NCBI GenBank assembly: GCA_964023205.1
Contig: OZ026848.1
Span: 32,351,912-32,415,911 of the forward strand
Source: Lutraria lutraria
Taxonomy: Eukaryota; Mollusca; Bivalvia; Venerida; Mactridae
DNA: 64,000 nucleotides
Reading direction: 5' to 3'
The translations under genes and the position numbers were made by a program. Positions 55,380 through 64,000 of the stretch are shown here, in pieces (position 1 is the first letter of the stretch; the number at the start of each line of letters is the position of its first letter). Under the pieces are notes generated by a model. That model searched no databases. It saw only the letters and a list, made by a program, of their open reading frames with translations, and had not been told where the DNA came from.

Positions 55380-58189
55380 TATATACATGGTTTGAAAAAG
55401 TATTGAAAATACTTCAGTTAATATAAGCCTGGTGAAGTGTAATTTGGATACCGAAATACTCATTATAGTTTATAGATATTGTAAAATAACTATTTCAGAC
55501 AAGAATTTTGACAACTCATTCAGATGAGATAATTATTTCTGAATTTTAAAACGAAATACGTGCATTCCAATTTCTTGTTCACTATTTTGTGAATAATTGT
55601 ATTACAGAAAGACTGAAATATCTTCGAGTGCGGGAGTTTTTCTGAAAATCAGAAAAAATAATTGTGTTTCTTTATGTTTACAAATTTTGTTTTTATGTAT
55701 CTACGTAATTTCCGTTGACTATCACCAATATAGGCCTACGTCACTTCCTATTAAGACAAAGTCTTAGTTTTGAGTCAGTTTAAACGGATCTATCTGAGAC
55801 ACCCGTATCATGTCTAGAATTATTAGAAACGAATACTTCTCAATTTAAAAGTTAGCGTTATTCTATTCATCAATGCATTTACAAACAGACGCTGACAATT
55901 ATGGATTTATAACATAGCTGATGTAAAATTTCAGGATGTAATTAAATTATTCTTTGAATGAAACTTTCATATCAGAGAATTTTAATTTAAAAGCCAATGA
56001 CGTCTCAATAGACACAATGTTTCAATTATTGAAAACAATATAAATTAATTGAAATATGACAAAAAAGCATTGAAGAAGAAGTTCATTTCTCAAGCACGTG
56101 CCCCGTGCTCATCTTTTTGACGCTGAGTAATCCACTTAGTGTCACGTGTTCTGTCTTGCGAAATAACTTAAAATCCGTGACATAATTCGTTTATAGAAAA
56201 AAGATACGCGATAAAAAAATCACATAAAGTCTTAACGGTGAGTTGTCTCAGACAATTTTTAAGTTCTTATATTTTTCTATGGTCAGTCTGAATTGAAGAC
56301 AAGACTGGACAAACATGTGACACGGTAACTTGACAAAAAAGACCAGGCCACTTGAGAATAGACCCCAGGCTCAAATTTCAAATACATTCTCAACGTATTA
56401 TGGTTAAAACGAAAGGTAATTTATGTCTAAATATAATTAAATTCAAATCAATTATGCTGTCAGACTAATGTATCAATAAGTATTGTCTGATCATTATTTA
56501 CTTAGAAACATTAAAAGACAAGAAATGAGATTCGATGGCGGAGACCAATCTCAAGTTTTATAAGTTCCAGGACAGGACAGGGAGGTCGAAAATCATTATA
56601 CTGATGAGCTAATCATGCTGGGCAGAGCATCTGAATTCAGTTAATTCTCTTCATATTCAAGTAAGTTGATATGCACTTGTCTCACATGGATTCAGACATA
56701 TAAACAATTCTATCATGACGTTATTCCACCCAGCGAACTCTGTCTGTTAAACAAGTCAATTATTTTTGTCAATTTTCTAATATTTACAACAAGTCGTTTT
56801 CAATTATTTACTCTTCATTTTGTATTTTGTACAATTACCACGTGATCTTTATAACTTATGTCACAAACTACGTCCCCTTTTTTCTATGTTACGTTATACT
56901 AACCGTGTGGCCCCTTCCCCGTCAAAAGATTTATTATCTTACGGTAAAACACGTGACATTAGGTGGATTACTCAGCGTCAGGAAGAAGAACACGGGGCAC
57001 ATGATTGAGAAATGAACTTCTTCTTCAATATTTTTTTGTCACATTATAATTAACATAATATATATCGTTTTCATTAAGTATAAGCAAGCACTGTTTATAA
57101 CAGAAAACATTGAATTTGATGGAATTTGAGAAATAGAATCATAATGAATAATCTTAATAGATTTAAGGTTATAAGGTATTTCAGCTCAACAATATCCGCA
57201 GCTATAATGATTAATAATGTATAGCTTGTTCTAGTTAAATAAGGATTGCTAGTTCAAAGCATTTAATGATTTGATTAAATCGTTCACAGAAACATTTGAA
57301 GTCGCTAACTAGTCCCGCAAACATATGTAGAGCTGTCCCTTATAAAAAAGAACCCAAACATATCAATACTACAAAAACACAAGGTTGCGATCGGACGGAC
57401 GGACAGACGGACGATTTTGGTAGATATATGGTTAAATAAAGACTTATTTTTTTGGTCATGGAATTGTGAAATAATGCGGGTGTAGGTTGAGATGACAGTC
57501 ATATTTAAAGCATGTTATATACTGTCTTAATAAACGCTGGTAAAACCTGATAGATTAAATATTAATCGAGTGCGGATACAGCGTAAAACATAGCAAGGCT
57601 TCACGGCTTCATTAAATATTAAATTCAGTGACGGAACCATGAAAACAATAAAATAATAAATCTAAAAAACAAGAATGTAATGAAATTTTAGGTGTTCCGT
57701 AAAACCAAAAACGCTCGTATACTTTATTTTAACCATGAGGTCCGTGGGCGAACTGAAGGATTTTGATTTTCATGAATATTAATGAAACACCTGCTGACCA
57801 ATCACGTAGCGTGTTACATTGTATAACATAAAACTCTTCAAGTGAAGTCAGAAAATATTTTCTTAGTGCAATTTCTGCCCATGAAGCGATACAAAAGTTG
57901 GTTTATATGTGCACTTAAGTCATCCAAAATAATAACATATTGGCTACGTTCTTGATGACCCGTAGTGACTTCATTTATACTGAAAGGCGACAGGTTGATC
58001 CGGCTTTTTATTATGGTTTGCACAAACCTCAAACTAATAAATCGTTAGGCGTACGTGCTATGTCCAGAAGATCCATTAAAACATGGGAACTCGTGAGGCC
58101 ACGCAATGATTACGGCACAGATTCTAACATGATTGTGAAGTAATTTCTGTATCTAGTTTGATATACATATATTTTTAACGCGTCTTTTC
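55380..58189. other. Unassigned DNA
   Basis: 56080-56160 and 56900-57000 share a mirrored segment (AGAAGTTCATTTCTCAAGCA against its complement near 57005), probably the ends of a roughly 0.95-kb inverted-repeat element. 57380-57415 has GGACGGACGGACAGACGG. A plus frame at 57950-58143 (QVDPAFYYGLHKPQTNKSLG) is protein-like but unsupported. Confidence 0.35.
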
Positions 58190-58660
58190 ATTGGTTGACT
58201 TTTATGTTTAAGGTATTCTCTGTGAAACGAATGAAATACATATATCTTGTAACGCGTCTTTTCATTGGTTAAGTCATCTCTGTGAAACGAATGAAATACA
58301 TATATTTTGTAACGCGTCTTTTCATTGGTTAAGTCATCTCTGTGAAACGAATGAAATTCATATATTTTGTAACGCGTCTTTTCATTGGTTAAGTCATCTC
58401 TGTGAAACGAATGAAATACATAATATTTTGTAACGCGTCTTTTCATTGCTTAAGTCATCTCTGTGAAACGAATGAAATACATATATTTTGTAACGCGTCT
58501 TTTCATTGGTTAAGTCATCTCCGTGAAACGAATGAAATACATATATTTTGTAACGCGTCTTTTCATTGGTTAAGTCATCTCCGTGAAACGAATGAAATAC
58601 ATATATTTTGTAACGCGTTGTTTCATTTGTTAATTTTGCGTTTAAAGCCATCAAAGTGAA
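58190..58660. repeat. 60-bp tandem array, highly homogeneous
   Basis: About 7.5 copies of a unit containing TAACGCGTCTTTTCATTGGT and GAAACGAATGAAATACATAT. Most units differ by one or two bases. 60 is a multiple of three, so both strands have open frames. Confidence 0.93.
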
Positions 58661-60189
58661 ACTAATGAATTACCGGTATTTAGAAGACAACCAATCTGAC
58701 TAAAGTATTCGATCTTCCTTACGGCAAGATCTGATGACGGCCTATACCAGTTTCTATTTTCAAAAGTCGGAATTTCCATGATCACTATTTATATCTATTT
58801 ATAATTCAGCCAATCGTATAACTCGTTTCATCGGTACTTTGGCCGAATGAACTTTCTACCTGACGATGTTATTTAAACGTTAGTAAACATTAAATTACGT
58901 ATAACATATTTGTCTGCAACCACTTTTTGATTGTTTTAGTAATCCTGATCGATTCGGCCATAGTAGTATAGACAATTTAATAAACACGCATGTCACATGG
59001 GCGCTATCATTACATTTAGTTGCGTAAGAATAGGTGATCGTGATAACTACAAGTCAAATATTGTTTTTTACTGCGGTTAAAAATAGAATCAGATCACTTT
59101 CAGAATTATGAAAGTAAGGCGCTGATTGGCTAGTGGAAAAGGTCACCTGAGGTGACCTTCTATAGGTCGTCTTCAGATCCTCATAGCGTAGCGGGTTTGA
59201 GGATATGATTTTAATCAGATTGGAAGACAACAAAAGTGTAATGAGTAAGCATTGCCGTAAATGATTACATTAACGTAAGATAGTGTGAGTATAGACAATA
59301 ATAAGATATCAGACAATCACGTGATAGATAAATTATAAGAATGATTTACATACTTACTCCATTACAGGTATCTTCAGCGGTGATCTACAGGTGACATTAA
59401 TTTGTTAGTAATAATCACAAACGATTGTACTTATCCAGACGTGAAAAAATCATTTATATCTTTATGTTCTCTGTTTAGTAAAATAAAACGAGACATAAAT
59501 CAATCGTTTTAATATATCAACATGTTTATGTGTTTTAGAGAGAAGTCTCTGATTATCGTGTTCGTGCAGAAGTAGAAAAACTGTCCCTACATAACATAAA
59601 GATATAAGGAAAACATTGTAATGTGGCAAAATCACGCATGACGCGAGACGTGCCGACGTGGTGCGAGACACACCACTCGTGCATTCCCGGAAATTCCCAG
59701 CACTGAGAATACGCCTCGTATAATAAGTATAGTGTTTCAAACGTGTTAATCGTTCGCAATTGATAAAATGGACAAGTTCTCATTTAAAAGAGAAGCAGGT
59801 AGTTCCCATTGTTTGATACTCAAGGTCAGCCATGGTGGAAAGTAGTCCGTGAACAACGACAGCACAATGGCGGCTTGCCTATTATGTCCGAGGGCAAAAT
59901 GCCCAACTGTTCCGATTGGAGGCTCACGACACACGTCGTGTACATGTTATATTCACTCAGCATTAATTATATGACTGATAGCATACCACGCTGTCCCATT
60001 ACATCATTTATGTACATATATGTGATACTTGTTCAAAGCGGGGACACTTTATGAACTACTTTTTCTTAATTACCTACATATTAATACAAGTGTCATTCCG
60101 CCAAAGTTTCTGCAAATAAGGTATAACTGACTGTTCACGCAATGGTCATATTGAATGTATTCTAGGTCAGTGTTTTGAGTGGTACTGTG
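58661..60189. other. Unassigned DNA, includes a CpG-richer stretch
   Basis: 59640-59960 is richer in CG dinucleotides than its surroundings, with a CCAAT motif on the minus strand near 59920, so a promoter is conceivable. Frames there show no family features. Confidence 0.3.
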
Positions 60190-60600
60190 ATATTGTGTCC
60201 TAGGATATTGTGTACTGTGACAATGTGCACTTTGATATTGTGTACTGTGACAATGTGCACTTTGATATTGTGTACTGTGACAATGTGCACTTTGATATTG
60301 TGTACTGTGACAATGTGCACTTTGATATTGTGTACTGTGACAATGTGTACTTTGATATTGTGTACTGTGACAATGTGCACTTTGATATTGTGTACTGTGA
60401 CAATGTGCACTTTGATATTGTGTACTGTGACACCATGTCAGAATGCACCGTTATGATGTAAGGTGTTAGTGTACTGTATTTGTGTACGAATGTAGCGTGT
60501 CAGTGTGAACAATTATGATGTTAGGAGTTAGTGTACGGTGTTAGTGTACGGTGATAGTGTACGGTGTTAGTGTACGGTTATAGTATATTGTGTACAATGT
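60190..60600. repeat. 30-bp tandem array with a degenerate 12-13-bp extension
   Basis: Seven to eight near-identical copies of TGTACTGTGACAATGTGCAC plus TTTGATATTG up to 60430. From 60465 to 60600 the theme degrades to GTGTTAGTGTACG repeats. All frames here are periodic artefacts. Confidence 0.92.
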
Positions 60601-61500
60601 ATACTGTGATTGTTGATCTATGACTTTATAGCCAGTGTTTATTTTATTGAACTTCATTTGTACTTTCTTATTAAGCAAATAATCAGTTTAGCTATAAATA
60701 CAAAAATGTTCAATTAAGCAAATCTGTGGAACATATTTCTCGTCTAGCTGATCAGGAACAACACATGCTTTCAGTCCCCAGACCTACTATAACATAGATA
60801 ATACATTAAAACTTGAAAGCATTCTGTTTATCACGTGCCAGTTGACATATCACCGGCGAGTAACCTTCTGTCTGTGTTTTTTTATTTCGAGTAGAAAAAT
60901 GAAAAAAACAAAACATAAAAGGCTATTTTGTTGTCTGAAGGAATTTGTGAAATAAAACCAAAGCCTTTCTTTCGGTGAGATTTTGCTTAGACAAAAAAAA
61001 ATTTCAACTGCACAATTCATCAATATAACATGATATGAACTTACACAGCATTTATGAAATATTCAGACGAACTTTGGAGTGCAGTATAACCTCACTAAGT
61101 GATCACCTTGACATAAATACAATTATCATGACATTCACCTTTTCCGGTTAACTATATCGGTATAGCCCCTGTATATTTCAACTTGAATGAGACTATCTGT
61201 ATAATTAAAACCGTTGCCTATATTTCTATATCGATTCGATAAATGGGCAGTCGTAAGTTAGCCAGCCAGCCAGATAGACAACTAGCCAGCCAGTCAGCTG
61301 GTCAGTCTATATTTGGTACTTTAACTAGCATAATTAATTAACTGTTCAATAATAGGCGCGTTTTCACTTCAAATGCTGGGCCGATATGAAATTCACCAAG
61401 ACATAATGAACACAATTTGATTTGGTCATTTTGATTGGCTGTCCAGCTCGGCCGTTATGAAACCGCTGCTATAGTCTATAGTTAATTAATAAAATTGTCA
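60601..61500. other. Unassigned DNA
   Basis: Short (GCCAGCCA)-type tract at 61260-61305 and a GCAGTATAACCTCACTAAGT MITE-like end near 61080. No gene seen. Confidence 0.4.
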
Positions 61501-61630
61501 ATAAGTAAGTGTTTTCATAAGGGCCTTGTTATTGGCTTCAGACAGTTATATTAGCCCTCGGCCTTCGGCCTCAGGCTAATATGACAGTCTTCAGCCCAAT
61601 AACAAGGCCCTTATGAAAACACTTACTTAT
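61501..61630. mobile_element. 130-bp fold-back element (near-perfect hairpin)
   Basis: The outer 35 bp (starting ATAAGTAAGTGTTTTCATAA) are perfectly mirrored at 61596-61630. About 22 further bp pair imperfectly (TATTAGCC against GGCTAATA), leaving a CTCGGCCTTCGGCCTC loop that is itself self-complementary. Confidence 0.88.
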
Positions 61631-61786
61631 ATTAACATTGTATTACAACACTTACGATGTGAAGACCAAATATGCGCTCTGAACTGATATTTTCATAACG
61701 TATCAAAGGAACATAGAGGAGCTTAATCTCAGTTTAATGAACTTGCTATTAAAGACGTTTGCTACAGTTCTCTACATTTTCACATG

Positions 61787-62452
61787 AACATATTATACTA
61801 GGCAGAATAAAAACTGATAAAGATATCTTTAAACTTTGCATGATCGTAGCATTATGATAACAGAAACATTTTAAGCGGAAAAAATCGGGTGTCACTGATC
61901 TCGTTTTTGAGTTATCTGCCCTTGAATTTGAATGTTTGCTTATTTTAGGCCATTTCAAGGGCAGATAACTCATACATAAATCTCAAATACCATGATTTTA
62001 CTTTTGGTTCATGTTTTTCATTTTATTTCTGGTCAAAATCCAAAGATTCATGCAATTCCATTTAACATATATGTTACATTTTCTCAGTTGAAGTTAATAG
62101 ACTGAAAATATATAAAAATTAGGCCATTTAAAAAAATGTCATTGGTTTAGGTAAAAAAAAAAAAAAAAAAAAAAAATTTAATAATTTATGAAATATTTCA
62201 CGATGACCTGAAAAGAAGTCGGCTACATAAAAATAAAACTAGATAATGCCTTGCTTTCTTTTATCGTGAATTGTCTGCCTTTGAAATGACCTAAAATAAG
62301 CAAATAAAAATCAAATTCAAGGGCAGATAACTCAAAAACGAGATCACTGACTCCAATTTTATTTCGCTTTAAATGTTTTTCTGTTATCATAGCTACGATC
62401 ATGCAAAATTTAAAAACAAACATCTTGATCAGTTTTCATTCTGTCTATAATT
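61787..62452. mobile_element. Fold-back element with about 180-bp arms
   Basis: The left arm 61787-61970 (TTTGCATGATCGTAGC, TGATCTCGTTTTTGAG, TTATCTGCCCTTGAATTTGA) is mirrored at 62265-62452. The arms have scattered differences. The 0.3-kb centre contains a 24-A run (62153-62176). Confidence 0.85.
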
Positions 62453-63360
62453 ATGTGTTTGTGAAAAATATAGCAAACTAAAGCGAACGTCTGCAACTGA
62501 ATTTCAAATCCAGATTTGGAGCTAGAGTTCAGTCCCCTTAACAATCTTCAATAAATACAGCCTTCATTTCACGTCTTCAACTAATGAGTCTTATTTTATA
62601 ACATCAGAGATTCTGTTTGTATTTGTTTTGATCTTATATTTCTCACAGAAGAACAGATTTCCGTATCAGAAAACCAGAATAAATCATAATGAACGAGAAA
62701 TGCTGAAACAATCGAAGAATGAACGAAAAGCAAAGTGAATGGATTCCGATATTACATCACACAATGTCTACTTCTAGTGAATGATGGACGGTGAACTCAT
62801 TGTATACTACAGACATGAGATGCAATATGTTGTCATATTTTAGCGCTTTAGTTTCATTCGTATGATTAATTGGCGTATAACATGAATATTCAATTGTTTA
62901 TTTGATAAGGTTTGTTTGCATGTAAGACATTTGTATGATTGCAATTGCTTTCAATATCACTTAATAATAAATCAGACACACTTATTTGAATAATTATCGC
63001 AACTCCTATCAACCGATCTCATCATGGTCTTTGCCGCATACACAAATATATATTAATACCGCTAGCGGTCTGGTAACGTCCTGGTACAATACATATTCAA
63101 GCATTTCACTACATGATGTTTACAGCTTGGGACTGGAGCATGAGGCTTCACAAATAAACTTTGTAGTGTGTGACCCTAGAACAAAAAATCGTTCAAGTCC
63201 CATCCCACACACACAAAAATAAAACAAAAACTATACTATACTGTACTAATTCTGTATTTGATTTATTTGTCTACATATTTTTGATGCGATAGTTTTATCT
63301 ATCTACAGACACGTTTTAAATCAATGTCCGATGTTTAATCACTAAATGTTATTTCCACAG
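62453..63360. other. Unassigned DNA upstream of the 63361 exon
   Basis: AT-rich, ending in the acceptor ATGTTATTTCCACAG. No further exon seen. Confidence 0.4.
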
Positions 63361-63458
63361 AAATCTAGTTAGTTTTGTCAAATACTTCAGAAATCTTGGC
63401 GATGAAGATTTACTGAAGAACGAAAGAGATGAAAATATGTTGTGTATAGACAAAACTT
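63361..63458 (+). CDS. Internal exon of the unidentified plus-strand gene
   Basis: Acceptor TTATTTCCACAG, donor ACTT/GTAAGT. The only open frame in the right phase encodes NLVSFVKYFRNLGDEDLL followed by KNERDENMLCIDKT. The amphipathic helices and 'ERDEN' turn are vaguely like an ankyrin-type repeat. This is only an impression. The gene continues past the right edge. Confidence 0.6.
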
Positions 63459-63569
63459 GTAAGTCCGACATATCTAAACAAAACCTTTTATCTATATAGA
63501 AATGGTAACTTATGTACAAGTTCACAGCTCACACAGAGCTAATTTATACACAGTACTGATCGCATATAG

Positions 63570-64000
63570 TACACTAGCATTGTGTTTATCAGTTTACAAC
63601 ATTAGATATTAGCATTGTGTGTATCAGTTTACAACATTAGAGACTAGCATTGTGTGTATCAGTTTACAACATTAGAGACTAGCATTGTGTGTATCAGTTT
63701 ACAACAATAGAGATTAGCATTGTGTGTATCAGTTTACAACATTAGAGACTAGCATTGTGTGTATCAGTTTACAACATTAGAGACTAGCATTGTGTGTATC
63801 AGTTTACAACAATAGAGATTAGCATTGTGTGTATCAGTTTACAACAATAGAGACTAGCATTGTGTGTATCAGTTTACAACAATAGAGACTAGCATTGTGT
63901 GTATCAGTTAACAACATTAGAGATTAGCATTGTGTGTATCAGTTTACAGCATTAGAGATTAGCATTGTGTGTATCAGTTTACAACAATAGAGATTAGCAT
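63570..64000. repeat. 35-bp tandem array running off the window
   Basis: About 12 copies of AGCATTGTGTGTATCAGTTT plus ACAACATTAGAGACT, with T/A and C/T variants. It begins about 110 bp after the 63458 donor, so it is probably intronic. Confidence 0.92.

Noticed and set aside
59358..59384. 27-nt minus-strand microexon (ITAEDTCNG) of the receptor ectodomain
   Set aside because: Splice sites are acceptable but the segment is too short, with no neighbouring exon to confirm phase or domain.
60162..60461. Cys/Thr-rich repeat peptides in four frames
   Set aside because: 30-bp tandem repeat. All frames are equally open.
63570..64000. CRISPR-like repeat array at the right edge
   Set aside because: Units are contiguous 35-bp tandem copies without unique spacers, in a eukaryotic genome.

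Overview
The window reads as intron- and repeat-rich genomic DNA from an animal, most likely a bivalve mollusc. The support is AT-rich sequence, short exons with GT-AG introns, metazoan gene families, tRNA-derived SINEs, and dispersed repeats of the 'GACCTTGACCTT' and 'GGACGGACCGACCGACA' kind that are common in bivalve genomes. The species cannot be named. No prokaryotic, plasmid or CRISPR feature is present, and there is one 200-N assembly gap (54477-54676).

Two genes can be reconstructed exon by exon, both on the minus strand. (1) Positions 12130 to about 3354 hold an orthologue of LRRC46, a small leucine-rich-repeat protein of ciliated and flagellated cells. Six exons have splice phases that all agree. 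(2) Positions 47781 to 22703 hold the seven-transmembrane part, from TM2 on, of a class B1 (secretin-family) GPCR that most resembles the invertebrate PDF (pigment-dispersing factor) receptor. Seven exons run from TM2 to a cytoplasmic tail. A 24-nt microexon and a further terminal exon downstream appear to give a second tail ending in a PDZ-type motif. The hormone-binding domain and TM1 were not found. A third, unidentified gene probably runs on the plus strand: an ATG exon at 49477 and a phase-compatible exon at 63361, continuing past the right edge.

Layout. 1-1345: tandem 152-bp repeat and its tail. 1346-8580: LRRC46 exons 2-6 and introns, with a 33-bp minisatellite in one intron. 8583-12179: a 3.6-kb element with about 0.7-kb terminal inverted repeats, one of which carries the probable first exon of LRRC46. 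12283-13735: decayed piggyBac element with TTAA flanks. 13.7-22.7 kb: intergenic, with a MITE and a dead LINE. 22.7-47.8 kb: the GPCR, whose introns hold SINEs, MITEs and several tandem arrays, including a 2.35-kb 22-bp satellite. 48-64 kb: upstream GPCR or intergenic DNA with more tandem arrays, two fold-back elements, and the putative plus-strand gene.

Most long open frames in this window are artefacts of tandem arrays whose unit lengths are multiples of three (or become so), and they are not annotated as genes. Exon calls rest on splice-site consensus, phase agreement and family motifs read by eye. No search or transcript evidence was available.
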